A stretch of DNA of 64,000 bases from Pelagicoccus enzymogenes (GCF_014803405.1 NZ_JACYFG010000006.1:193501-257500), one strand, 5' to 3'. Numbered from the stretch's first letter, positions 52,602 through 62,299 are shown. The notes: generated from the letters alone by a model not told the origin. Program-made: numbers and translations.

Positions 52602-55559
52602 CTAGAAGATGAACGAGTTAGTGAGCGACCAAGTGAGGCCGTCTGTTGGACGCCACTTGTAGTCTTGCCACTCGAATGTCGATGGGTCCGTACCAATGCT
52701 GCGCTTTTCGATGACGTAAGGATCGTCGTCGTCGAAGACGTTCTTCACGTTGAACTGTACGCGCCAATCAACTTTGTCGTTGATCGGACGTCCGTAAGTC
52801 GCGAAGAAGTCGACGGTGGTACGCTCTTCTCCCTTGGCAGCACGGGAGACGTCGAAGTTGCCATCAGCATCCTCGAAGTAACCGATGATGGGAGCGCTTG
52901 CCCAGCTGAAGCTGGAGCCGACAGATGCGCCCTTCAAGGCAGAGTCGCCCTGGAAGCTGTACTTAACCACACCGTTCATACGATACTCGGAGGACGGGAA
53001 GTTCTGGTTGCCCTGCAAGGCAACAATCTTTGCAGCCTCGTAGTCAGCTGTGTTCAGGTAGCTTCCCAAAGTCGTCGAACCGCTTTCAGTCGTCAGGTTC
53101 GCGTAGTCTGGATTTGCATACACGGAGCGACGTCCTGCGAAGTAGTCTAGCATGTCTGTACCTGCTTCGTTGATAATCGTCTCGTTTTGGCGACCGGAAA
53201 GGCGGAAAGTCCAACCATTGCCGAAGCGACCATTAACGATGAGTTCGACACCTTCCGCCACCTCGTCGGAGCGAGAGTGAGAGCCTCCCCCTTCGAGCAG
53301 GTCTTCGGTCGAGCCAGTCACATCTGGATTGCTGTAGAGGATCGTTTCGATCGCCTTCAGGTCCTGAATGAAGGCAGAGAACTGACGCGTCTGTTGTGCC
53401 ACTGTCTCGTATGCATTGAGCGAGATATTCAAGCGATCTTCCCAAAGGTTGAAGCGCACTCCGTACTCATCAGTTACCCCGTCGGTCGCGCCGAGAAGCT
53501 CACCGTAGATGTCTTCACTCTCCGAAGGCAAACCAATGCTATTGGCCTTGCTGTAGGAGAAGCTGATCCAATCGGTAGCGTGGAAGACGACGCCATGGTT
53601 GCGAGAGATACCAGAGTTGAAACCGGTGCTCTGCTCTGGAAGCGCGGCATTGCGGAAAGAGATGTCACCAGCGGGCGTTCCTTCTACATAACCGAACTCA
53701 GGAACAACGATGGTGTAGGGATTGCTACGATCTCCCGTCACTGCCTGGGCCAGCCACTCTTCACGGGACTCGTCACGATAGCCGATAGAGGTTACGATGC
53801 GATCGTTCCAGAAACGGCTCTGCAAGACGTACAGCTTTGTATCCAACTTGTAAGTCTGGTTCTTGTTGGCCCATCCGTCAGTCTTGGTCCACTCGAAAGT
53901 GTAACCGTCGATGTTCATCGTCTCCTTATCCCAGTAGCTGTCTCTCCAATCCGAGGAGTAGTACTCGCCAGCGCTCGGGTCGAAGTATTCCTTGAAGAGC
54001 GGACGCAAGCTGCTAGCTGCGAAGTTCGAAGTCGTGATCGGACCATCAGGAGTGCCGGTGGTCACCATACGCCATTGGTCCCAAACTTCGTTCTTTTCAT
54101 TTTCTTCGACCATCGCCGCCAAACGGTGCGTGCCGAAAATGTCACTACGCTCACCGAAGTCGAAGTCATAGGATAGCGACAGACGATAGTCTTCGATATC
54201 CCAGTAGCGACGCAGTTGCATTGGACGCGAAGTCGCAGTGTAGTACTCGCCGAAGTGCTCACCGGCTTCCGGCTCGATGCGGAGAGCGGTGTTTACGGAG
54301 TGAGTTGAGAGCTTTTGCTGCTCAGCCTTACCGTAAGAGAAGTCCAAATACAGATCCTCAGTCAGCTTCTGCTGAAGATTAAACTCCGTCACATTGAAGC
54401 GAGTATCGGACAGCGTATTCGTACCTGCAGGCTGGTAGTTAAGTGGGTAACCAGCATCGATCAGGTTCTGCGGATTGTCGACAGACAGACCGTTTTCCGT
54501 GGCTCGCTCGGCCAGCAGCCAGCGAGAACGAGTGGCCGACTCGCGGTCACTCACGATGTAGGCAGTACCGATGATTCTCAAATCGTAGTCCCGTCGATCA
54601 ACCGCTGTATCCGAACCTGCAAGCAAAATTGCGTTGCCTTGCGATATACCATTCGGGTTACGGGGATCGTCTTCTGCAATATAGAAGTCGACGACCTCTG
54701 GACTTCCCGCATCGAGGAAAGTAGAGTATTGGTCAGCGCTGAACACCTTCCTTGGATACGCACGGTCTACATTATTATACTCGTGGCTCAAAGTGAGCGT
54801 GGTCTTTTCCGTCGGCTTCCAACGCAAGGAAGCATGCAAGGCATCCGACACCGTGTAGCCTGGCTTGTGGAAGTACTCCCAATCCTGGCTCAATGCGTTT
54901 ACGCGAAGGGCAAGCTTGTCTTCGATGAGAACCTTGTTGATGTCAGCGGTCGCGCGCTGTCCACCTTCGCTGCCGATTTTATAAGAAACCTTATTTTCGT
55001 CCGTGAAGAAAGGTACTTTGGTGGAGTAGTTGTAGGATCCACCTGGATCGCCGAGACCGAAGAGAACCGCGTTCGGACCCTTGGAAAAGTCTACGCTCTG
55101 TGCGTTGTAGGCTTCTACCGAAGTCTCCAAGTTCATGAAGTTGCGAGTCGCCGTGCCTACCTTGAATCCGCGGATCGTCAGGTAGTTGAAATTCCATGCT
55201 TCGCGCTCTTCACCGTTACCGTTCGCGAAACCAACTTCCGCCGGCTCCACATTGTTGGCGATGGCTGCCATGTCCTGCACGTCGGTAATCGCCAAGTCCT
55301 CCATGAGATCCTTAGTGATAACATCGACCGAGTTGGCGATGTCCTTCATGCCGGTAGACGTACGACCACCCAGCAAAGAGCTGGTGGCACGGTAACCTTG
55401 TTCTTCGCCGGCTGAAACTTCGAAAGGACTGAGCTCAAAGACCTCGTCGTCCATTTCTTCCATGGATTGAGCAAGTCCACCGCTTGCGCCCACCATGGCC
55501 AGGCAAGCCGCAACGCCAAAGGTCGGCCGCCAATTCGGTTTTGTATCTATTTTTCTCAT
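52602..55559 (-). CDS. TonB-dependent outer-membrane receptor, copy 2
   Basis: The 985-residue protein starts at ATG 55559 (MRKIDTKPNWRPTFGVAACL); the frame to 55757 is an unsupported extension. A signal peptide ends near GLAQ. FELSPFEVSAGEEQGYRATS, then LLGGRTSTGMKDIANSVDVI, match the N-terminus of receptor 1. The plug ends SVDFSKGPNAVLFGLGDPGG, and the barrel ends WSLTNSFIF. No SusD gene is nearby. It is separated by 204 bp from the GH105 gene upstream, which may share its promoter region or operon. Confidence 0.93.
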   Translation of the reverse strand: MRKIDTKPNWRPTFGVAACLAMVGASGGLAQSMEEMDDEVFELSPFEVSAGEEQGYRATSSLLGGRTSTGMKDIANSVDVITKDLMEDLAITDVQDMAAIANNVEPAEVGFANGNGEEREAWNFNYLTIRGFKVGTATRNFMNLETSVEAYNAQSVDFSKGPNAVLFGLGDPGGSYNYSTKVPFFTDENKVSYKIGSEGGQRATADINKVLIEDKLALRVNALSQDWEYFHKPGYTVSDALHASLRWKPTEKTTLTLSHEYNNVDRAYPRKVFSADQYSTFLDAGSPEVVDFYIAEDDPRNPNGISQGNAILLAGSDTAVDRRDYDLRIIGTAYIVSDRESATRSRWLLAERATENGLSVDNPQNLIDAGYPLNYQPAGTNTLSDTRFNVTEFNLQQKLTEDLYLDFSYGKAEQQKLSTHSVNTALRIEPEAGEHFGEYYTATSRPMQLRRYWDIEDYRLSLSYDFDFGERSDIFGTHRLAAMVEENEKNEVWDQWRMVTTGTPDGPITTSNFAASSLRPLFKEYFDPSAGEYYSSDWRDSYWDKETMNIDGYTFEWTKTDGWANKNQTYKLDTKLYVLQSRFWNDRIVTSIGYRDESREEWLAQAVTGDRSNPYTIVVPEFGYVEGTPAGDISFRNAALPEQSTGFNSGISRNHGVVFHATDWISFSYSKANSIGLPSESEDIYGELLGATDGVTDEYGVRFNLWEDRLNISLNAYETVAQQTRQFSAFIQDLKAIETILYSNPDVTGSTEDLLEGGGSHSRSDEVAEGVELIVNGRFGNGWTFRLSGRQNETIINEAGTDMLDYFAGRRSVYANPDYANLTTESGSTTLGSYLNTADYEAAKIVALQGNQNFPSSEYRMNGVVKYSFQGDSALKGASVGSSFSWASAPIIGYFEDADGNFDVSRAAKGEERTTVDFFATYGRPINDKVDWRVQFNVKNVFDDDDPYVIEKRSIGTDPSTFEWQDYKWRPTDGLTWSLTNSFIF

Positions 55560-55763
55560 AGGGATAGAAGGGTATTCAGTTTTGTAGGTTTGAAAGGGGG
55601 CTCCCCCATTAGATTTTGAGCCACCTTGGTATGATCGACTACTAAGCAAGAGACGGTTCCAACCAGCAACCGCCCTAGCTATGACTAAACAACCATCGTA
55701 AACATATTCATAAACAGCTTGGCCGCTTTGATAAAGCCGGCCAAGCGGAGTTCCCAAACCCTA

Positions 55764-57758
55764 TTACTGAGACGTCTCCCAGAGCTTCTTCCAAGCTTCG
55801 AAATCCGCTAGCTCGACTTCCCCGGTCCAGCCGAAGCCACTGCGAAAACGAAACTCTCCGTTCTCGTCCGTCTTGCCGACTATTAGCTCTTGTCCCGCGT
55901 CCGCCGAGGCAAACGCGGTGAAACTCTCTTTGTCCACGAGCTGTACCGCCGTGCCAAGCGCCCCCCCATGGAACGCATCCCAAATACCGACAGACGCATT
56001 TTCCTCATCCGTCCAAATCTCCGGCTTTTCCGACTGGGCAACCAAACCGACCGCCACCGGCAAGTCCTTTACGAGGTTCCAGGTTCCCGTATAATAGAAC
56101 CGCGAAACCGCTTCGTAGTAACGATCGCCCAAGTGCAACGTGATCGTCTTCTTTTCCGTAACCTTACCGTACTCGGTTTCCGGATACTCGTACTCAACCG
56201 TGATAGATGCCGTATCCCTCGCGCTCCAATTGACGAAGCCCCGATCGTAGACGTTGGCTTGCAACAGCGATCCGTTCACCCAGAGCCCGGTGCCGCCCGC
56301 GCCGACCGTGGGGCCGACCTTGTATCCATCGAATCCCTCTCCCGTATCCTGATGATAGCTCTTTCCATGCTTGAGATCGCCTTCGTACCACTTGTTGATA
56401 ATCGGGTAGTCCACCTTCTTCGTCCAAGCATCCACACCGCTCCGCTCCTGGGAATCGCGCAAGGCAGGCCCATAGACGCGGAAAGCGACCACGTCGTTCT
56501 CAAACGCAATATCGTCCTTGCGCTCGGGCACCAAGCGGGCAAACCCACGTGGCTTGCCTTCATCCTTGGCGAGCAGCGCCTCCGCCTTGCCCAGTAGTTC
56601 TCCGCTCAAGGCTTGCTCGGACTCGCCGAGCACGCGCAGGTATTCAGCCCCGGCCAACAAAACCGCGCCCACGCCATAGTCTTCCGTTTCCTTAGCCGTC
56701 AGAGTATCGGGAGCGGAACCGATCCGTTGCACGTATCCCACGCGACCGCTTTCCTCCACGCGAGTGAGCAAGCCCTCCCAAGCTGCCTCCAAGCGAGGCA
56801 AGTAGGTCTCGCGATCAAGATATCCGTTGTTGATGCCCCAAGCCAAACCGAAGGCAAAAAAGCCGGAGCCGCTGGTTTCGCCCACTGCGATCTGCTCGGG
56901 ATCACGCAAGGACGGACGCCAGAGTCCGTCCTCTTGCTGCGCCTGCAAAACGCCTTCGGTCATTTCCACAAAGAGCTCTTCCAAGAACGTTCGGTAAGCG
57001 TAGGACTCAGGCAAATACTCCAGAGTCAGAGCCAAGCCGCCGTAAACCCAACCGTTGCCCCGACTCCAAAAAATCTTCTTCCCATTTTCCGTGCGACGAT
57101 CGAGGAAACGCGTGTCGCGGAAAAAGAGTTTCTCCTCTTCGTCGTACAATTCCTCGTAGGTGAAAGTGAACTCTCGCTCCAAAAACTCGAGGTAGCGCTC
57201 GTCGCCTGTCGCCGCATGCAAGCGGGCCAGCGTCGGCGGGGCCATGTAGAGGGCGTCGCACCATGTCCAGCGATCACTGACGTCGACATCTGGATACTTC
57301 TTCTTGTCGCGGTAGTCGAGTTCCTCCAAGCGAGGTTCCGCAAAGATCTCCTCAAAGCGTTCCACGAACGGATTCAATCGCTCCTTGCGTTCAGAATCCA
57401 TAAAATAGATATCCAGCCATGCGTGCCCCACTGCGTGGTCATCGGCATGGTAGCGACGCGGGCCCGGCAACCAAACCGATTGCTCTCCGAGTTCCACGAC
57501 AGTCGCCAAATAGCGCTCGTCGCCCGTCGCATGAGCCGCTCGCAAAAGCCCATCGTAGAGCGGAGCGATCACCCAGTGACGCGTGTCCCGCCCGCTCGGA
57601 TTGTCCAGTATCCAATCCGCCACGCGACGCACTTCCGCCTCCACAGCTGCCGCCTCATTCTCTTCCGAGCTGGGGCTGCACCCCACTGCAAACAGTGCCG
57701 CGACTGCCATAGCCGCCGCTCCTCCAATCGAACGCTTCGCTAGTTTCTCTATCTTCAT
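55764..57758 (-). CDS. GH105-DUF4861 fusion lipoprotein
   Basis: The 664-residue protein has a lipoprotein signal with Cys27 (ALFAVGCSPS). Residues about 35-385 are a GH105 (alpha/alpha)6 barrel, with SDRWTWCDALYMAPP (candidate Asp168) and FWSRGNGWVYGGL (about 230-242), marks of unsaturated uronyl hydrolases that remove the 4,5-unsaturated residue left by polysaccharide lyases. From about 395 the DUF4861 beta domain follows (KPRGFARLVPERKDDIAFEN, then YHQDTGEGFDGYKVG). The pair is seen as neighbours or fusions in uronate-polysaccharide loci. It fits as the step after the PL8 lyase encoded 22 bp upstream. Confidence 0.83.
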   Translation of the reverse strand: MKIEKLAKRSIGGAAAMAVAALFAVGCSPSSEENEAAAVEAEVRRVADWILDNPSGRDTRHWVIAPLYDGLLRAAHATGDERYLATVVELGEQSVWLPGPRRYHADDHAVGHAWLDIYFMDSERKERLNPFVERFEEIFAEPRLEELDYRDKKKYPDVDVSDRWTWCDALYMAPPTLARLHAATGDERYLEFLEREFTFTYEELYDEEEKLFFRDTRFLDRRTENGKKIFWSRGNGWVYGGLALTLEYLPESYAYRTFLEELFVEMTEGVLQAQQEDGLWRPSLRDPEQIAVGETSGSGFFAFGLAWGINNGYLDRETYLPRLEAAWEGLLTRVEESGRVGYVQRIGSAPDTLTAKETEDYGVGAVLLAGAEYLRVLGESEQALSGELLGKAEALLAKDEGKPRGFARLVPERKDDIAFENDVVAFRVYGPALRDSQERSGVDAWTKKVDYPIINKWYEGDLKHGKSYHQDTGEGFDGYKVGPTVGAGGTGLWVNGSLLQANVYDRGFVNWSARDTASITVEYEYPETEYGKVTEKKTITLHLGDRYYEAVSRFYYTGTWNLVKDLPVAVGLVAQSEKPEIWTDEENASVGIWDAFHGGALGTAVQLVDKESFTAFASADAGQELIVGKTDENGEFRFRSGFGWTGEVELADFEAWKKLWETSQ

Positions 57759-57780
57759 AATCTTAAACTTTTCTCTTTTC

Positions 57781-60555
57781 TTACTCTTCGACTTTAATTC
57801 TCAAACTCGCGGAATCGCCTCCTCGCATCGACGAGCGAGGCAAATGAAAGACCGCCTCAGCCTGCCTTCCTTCGGCATCTCCAAGGCTCACCACAAGCTC
57901 TCCACCGCGTCGCGAAGGATCCGCAGCGGTCAGCACAAACTCGCCTTCGCCATCCTGCGAGACAAGCAGCACGCAGCGCTCGCTCGCCGCAACCCAAGCA
58001 CCGTCAGCCAGCTCGCAACGCCCCGCTTGGTGAAAAACGAACTGGCGATGCCGGCCTTCCGTATCGGCGACCGCTTGCACTTGCTTCGTATTAGCCAGAA
58101 CGCGATAGGGAACCGTTTCCACCAACTGCTCTCCCTGCTCTCTCTTCGCCGCGCTAAGCACCGCGTATTCATAATTCCCTGACTGTGGCTTCACCCCATG
58201 GGCAAGCGTAAGCGAAAAGACATTACCCTCGACTTCCATTGGGCTTCCGGTCTGACGCAGCTCTCGCCACGATCCTTTTTGAACTTGGCTCCCCGCAGAG
58301 AAACGCTGCCCCTCCGGCAAATAATACAGGGCTCCGTCATGCCATACGCCCAGCGGCTCCGACGCCTTGCCCAGCTCGCGTATCCCCTCCAGAACTTCCA
58401 CTCGAGACGCGCCTTTCCGCAAAAGATAAGCGCTTCCCTCCGCGAAGCGCTGCTCCACGGACGTTTGCAGCGGCTCTTCGCGGTCCGACTCGATTCCCGC
58501 GCCGAGCATCACCATGCCCCAGTCGAAAGCGAAATAGCTTTTCAAAGCCTTCACCCCTTCGCGCTGGTAGTCGTACACCGCCGCTCCTCGCCAACCGTCA
58601 CTAGCGCCACCCACGAAGTCCGTATTCCCTTTGGTCCGTACCACCCTGTGATTGAGTTCCGGTATTGGCTCCTCCGATACAACTCCGGTTACGCCGGGTA
58701 TACGTCTCCAATCCCAAATGGCTTGAATGTTCTTATACTCCTCGCCGTCCTGTACGAAAAATGTGGAACCATCGGGAAGGTAATAGCTTTTCAGCCCTTG
58801 ACGGTTTATTGACTCCGTTCCTGTCAGGAATTTCGAATACGCCTTTACCGATGCATAAAACGCTTTCCGCCGATGTACCATAAATTCGGAGCGATAAAAG
58901 TAGCGGTTGCCCTCCAAAAGATCAGGCCCCTTTCCTTGCGTAGAAGCAATAAGTCGCTCCAGCTCCCGCTCGCGTCCATCTTCCATCTCCAGCCAAAGCT
59001 GGGCCACCGGCGCCAAATAGCCGGAGTCCTTGTCCTCCACCGAAACCATGCGCCCGAGCGCTCCGAAGTCGGCAAAGGTGCCTCGCACCATCCAGCGGTT
59101 GCCATCCAAGAGCATTCCGAGAACCAACTCCCGCTTCTCCTCCGAGAACTGGAAGCGACCGCCATGTGCCATGTACATCACCTCCGTCAGATCGGCCACG
59201 AATTTGGCTCCGTAACCGTGCGAGTAAAGCTGAGCTCCGTGCTGGTGAAAACTGAAGTCCGCCTGCAAGCCTTCCCCTTCCTCCACTTGCACCGTTTCCG
59301 CAATCCGCTGGATCGCTCTCTCCACCAAGGCCGGATTCTCCTCTAACAAGCCGCGGATCATGGTGATCTTGTTGATCCAGATCAGGTTCTGCCCCGTCAT
59401 GGGACGCTTGGCTCGCCGCATGACATTCAGAACCGATTCCCGGCGTTCACCTTCAAGATCGTCTCTCAGATAGAGCCCAATACGAGCGAACTCCAAAGGA
59501 TAGCCAATTTCATTGTAGTACCAATTCCGATGCCAAAGATCCTCCGCTATGGTGTAGTCTATACCTCGATACACAGCCTTGAGAATCTTTCTTCGCTTGC
59601 CCGCGGACAGACCCATTTTCTCGCGTGCGTAAGCTAGCTTCCGTAAGCGATAGAGATGATACATGCGACTGGTTGCGCTCACCGAGTCGGTATGGCCGTA
59701 CTCGAACTCTGGCCACCGTCCGTCAGGCAACTGCCTCGCAATCCATTCGTCGATTTCTGACTCGCTGACCTCTTCCTCCTGCAATTCGATGAAGCGGTTC
59801 GCCAATCGCTGCAAGTCCTGCCGCGTCTTCTCGTCGATACGCTCCGGCTTGGCTGGATCGGCTTGGTGATTCCGATAACGCTCCGCCATCTCCGCTTGCT
59901 GGTCGAGTACTCGGCGCCTGGCTTCAGAGCTGAGCTGGCCGTCCTCTCCCACCATCGCCAAATCACCCCAAAGAATCGGCATCAAGAACGGTCCCGGACC
60001 CGAGTCCGCCAGGCGTCGCTCGATGCGAAATCCGATAGACTGCCCATTTCTCAAGCGCCCTCCTCCAAGCTGCTCGAGCGACACGGACAGCTCCCATTGG
60101 TAGCTCGTAGCGGTCCGCTTGCCCGCCACATCAATCACCTCTATCGTTTCAACCGATGCCGCTCCAGTTCGTATCAATGAAACAGATACTTGTTCGTCTT
60201 CATCCGGAGCCCCTACCAAAAAGTGGAAGTCGTCAGCCTCGTAGCTAAAGTCGCTGTCGTTGCCCAGGTCGATGCCGAAATTGAAAAAGTCATTGGCATG
60301 GGCCTGCCAAAAATCGACGCCGCCCTCCGCTCGGGCCCTCAGGTAAAGCTCCGCCCCTTGCCAGGCAGCTTGGAAGTGAAAACCGCCTTCTTCCGTCGGC
60401 GATCCTGCAAGCTGTTCCCAATCGGAAAAGTCTCCATCGATCGCGATGGCACTCTCCGCAGCCACCCACAACTCCCTCGTATTCTCAGCTGCTGCAAGCG
60501 TTCCCGCCAAAGCCGAGCCGACCGCGACAAGCATCCCTCTTTGCAAAATCCCCAT
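57781..60555 (-). CDS. Polysaccharide lyase family 8 enzyme with CBM9-like N-terminus, copy 2
   Basis: The 924-residue paralog of 37421-40132 has a signal peptide (MGILQRGMLVAVGSALAGTLAAA). Residues 25-200 resemble a CBM9/DOMON-type module (AIAIDGDFSDWEQLAGSP is the usual opening). The PL8 fold shows RNWYYNEIGYP, MTGQNLIWINK with candidate Asn390, FSFHQHGAQLYSHGYG with His439 and Tyr448, nine apart as in hyaluronate lyase, and FYRSEFMVHRRKAFYASVKA. The length is large for PL8 because of the N-terminal module. It lies between the beta-helix and GH105 genes, read in the same direction, so lyase and unsaturated uronyl hydrolase are probably co-expressed. Confidence 0.82.
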   Translation of the reverse strand: MGILQRGMLVAVGSALAGTLAAAENTRELWVAAESAIAIDGDFSDWEQLAGSPTEEGGFHFQAAWQGAELYLRARAEGGVDFWQAHANDFFNFGIDLGNDSDFSYEADDFHFLVGAPDEDEQVSVSLIRTGAASVETIEVIDVAGKRTATSYQWELSVSLEQLGGGRLRNGQSIGFRIERRLADSGPGPFLMPILWGDLAMVGEDGQLSSEARRRVLDQQAEMAERYRNHQADPAKPERIDEKTRQDLQRLANRFIELQEEEVSESEIDEWIARQLPDGRWPEFEYGHTDSVSATSRMYHLYRLRKLAYAREKMGLSAGKRRKILKAVYRGIDYTIAEDLWHRNWYYNEIGYPLEFARIGLYLRDDLEGERRESVLNVMRRAKRPMTGQNLIWINKITMIRGLLEENPALVERAIQRIAETVQVEEGEGLQADFSFHQHGAQLYSHGYGAKFVADLTEVMYMAHGGRFQFSEEKRELVLGMLLDGNRWMVRGTFADFGALGRMVSVEDKDSGYLAPVAQLWLEMEDGRERELERLIASTQGKGPDLLEGNRYFYRSEFMVHRRKAFYASVKAYSKFLTGTESINRQGLKSYYLPDGSTFFVQDGEEYKNIQAIWDWRRIPGVTGVVSEEPIPELNHRVVRTKGNTDFVGGASDGWRGAAVYDYQREGVKALKSYFAFDWGMVMLGAGIESDREEPLQTSVEQRFAEGSAYLLRKGASRVEVLEGIRELGKASEPLGVWHDGALYYLPEGQRFSAGSQVQKGSWRELRQTGSPMEVEGNVFSLTLAHGVKPQSGNYEYAVLSAAKREQGEQLVETVPYRVLANTKQVQAVADTEGRHRQFVFHQAGRCELADGAWVAASERCVLLVSQDGEGEFVLTAADPSRRGGELVVSLGDAEGRQAEAVFHLPRSSMRGGDSASLRIKVEE

Positions 60556-60559
60556 ATCC

Positions 60560-62242
60560 CTATCGCTCTATCGGAAAGTATCCCGGCAAGGGCTTTCCCG
60601 ACTCGATGGCGCCCATGTCCGGGCCATTCCCAAAGTAATCGTCGTTAAAGTTCGGCAGCCGAGCTCCTGCATCGTAGCCGGGGCTTTCTTCCGCCAGCGG
60701 CATTGCCCAGATGGCTCCTTCACGTAATGACGCGGCAAATACAGGAACTCCATGGATCCCCTCGCTCTCGCTCGACGGATGGGCCTGTACCCGCCCGTTG
60801 TAGAGGTCGTAGTTGAAGTCGTTCAACTCGGTGGATTGCCCGTCGTAAACTGCGTGGCCATTGTCGTGCCGCAACCACAAGATGTTGTTCCGGCTCTGAA
60901 CGTTGACCTGCACCTTTCGCTGCGTGCTGAACTTCAAACCGGCCTGAGCCCCGGAAGTCTCGTCCGTTCCCTCCCACGGTGCGGGCTGCAAAATCGTGTT
61001 ATGAAAAACGTAGATTCGGCCCTTGGTGTAAGCCTCGCTCCTCGGCTCCCCTCCGAGCTTGAGGAAAAACTGCCCGCGATAGGCATCGGGGCCCTTGCGC
61101 GAACGCAGGTAGATGTTGCGAAAAACATAGCAGGGTCCCACCGAGGTGCCAGCCGTCGCAATCGCTCCGAAGGTGCTGTCGATCACGTTGCCCCAAACCC
61201 GCACGTTCTGGTTCGCGCCCTCGATCTCCAGCCCATCGTCCCAACAGTGGGAAATCCAATTCCCGTAAATATCGGAATCACGCACCGGAAACCCTCCGTA
61301 TCCAAAATTATGCCACTCGCCCATGGCATCGTTGAACATATGCTCCCAATCGGAGTAGATGCGATTGTGACGCACCACGATTTCGCCTTCCGCATTGATA
61401 AACGAGATGCCTTGCGGGCCGATCGGGTGGCGGCTACCGTTGCGGCTCTCGCGCGCCTGCGTCCAGGAGTTCGAGTTGGCCCGCGGGTGATGCATTGAGT
61501 TGTTCTGGATCACGATTCGCTTCAGGGTCTTTTCTTCTCCCTCCGCCGTTTCATGAAAGACAGCCGAGTCGAAGTTGCGTCCCCAACCGTCGTCCAAGTC
61601 CTGTCCCCAACCTGAAATATCGCAGTCCTCGATCACCACGTCCTGGACCTTGCCCAACTCGATGCCATGCTGCGACGCGTTCACGAGCGTAAGCCCGCGA
61701 ATGATCACGAAATCCGCTTCTACCAAAACGTTCACCCGGTCGCTGTTGCGACCATCGACGACCGTTCCCTTCTCGCCTGCTTGATACAGCACGTATCCAT
61801 CCTTCGGATTTCCACCTTCGCTGATCGCAATCGTCTCTTCAATACGCTCCGGCAAGGTAACGACTCGAGCGATCTTGAAGTCGGAACTTCTGGTTTCCAC
61901 CGTCACCGTTTGGCTCGCAAGCCCTCCCGCCAAACTCAGCTCGACCTCGTAGCGAACGCCTTCCCGCAAGCCGACAATGCTGCCGCGATACTCGTTGCTA
62001 AACTGCGGAGCTTCTTCGTGCGCATAATCGTCAAACCACAGCGGCAGAGCCTCTTTCCATTCGCCTTCGCCTTGCGCGCGATAGCGTACCGAGCACTCGA
62101 TCTCGCTCGCCCCCTGTTCGGGAGCCCAACGTAAACCGATGCATTCGAAGGTCGCCACGGCCTGCACGGCAGAAGTCCTCGCGCAGGAGCTGCTACCAAA
62201 ACAAGCAGCGGCGAGACATAGGATAAGGGCATAAAGTCTCAT
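60560..62242 (-). CDS. Secreted parallel beta-helix protein, candidate polysaccharide lyase or hydrolase
   Basis: The 560-residue protein starts at ATG 62242, with GGAGG eight bases upstream. The signal leader MRLYALILCLAAACFGSSSC may end at a cysteine, so a lipoprotein is possible. Residues about 35-120 look like a fibronectin-III-type domain (RYRAQGEGEWKEALPLWFD, YRGSIVGLREGVRYEVELS). The rest is a right-handed beta-helix (GIELGKVQDVVIEDCDISG, HNRIYSDWEHMFNDAMGEWH, WGNVIDSTFGAIATAGTS). I recognise no exact family. It is 4 bp before the PL8 gene, so it is in the same operon and may act on the same polymer. Confidence 0.7.
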   Translation of the reverse strand: MRLYALILCLAAACFGSSSCARTSAVQAVATFECIGLRWAPEQGASEIECSVRYRAQGEGEWKEALPLWFDDYAHEEAPQFSNEYRGSIVGLREGVRYEVELSLAGGLASQTVTVETRSSDFKIARVVTLPERIEETIAISEGGNPKDGYVLYQAGEKGTVVDGRNSDRVNVLVEADFVIIRGLTLVNASQHGIELGKVQDVVIEDCDISGWGQDLDDGWGRNFDSAVFHETAEGEEKTLKRIVIQNNSMHHPRANSNSWTQARESRNGSRHPIGPQGISFINAEGEIVVRHNRIYSDWEHMFNDAMGEWHNFGYGGFPVRDSDIYGNWISHCWDDGLEIEGANQNVRVWGNVIDSTFGAIATAGTSVGPCYVFRNIYLRSRKGPDAYRGQFFLKLGGEPRSEAYTKGRIYVFHNTILQPAPWEGTDETSGAQAGLKFSTQRKVQVNVQSRNNILWLRHDNGHAVYDGQSTELNDFNYDLYNGRVQAHPSSESEGIHGVPVFAASLREGAIWAMPLAEESPGYDAGARLPNFNDDYFGNGPDMGAIESGKPLPGYFPIER

Positions 62243-62299
62243 AATAAAAACCTCCATTTAGCAACGCTTCGCATTCGCAAACAATCCCTCCTTGAATGA

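Noticed and set aside
53187-54176. 329-codon frame opposite TonB receptor 2
   Set aside because: Antisense shadow; no domain or ribosome-binding site.
56613-57743. 376-codon frame opposite the GH105-DUF4861 gene
   Set aside because: Antisense shadow of a well-supported lipoprotein gene.
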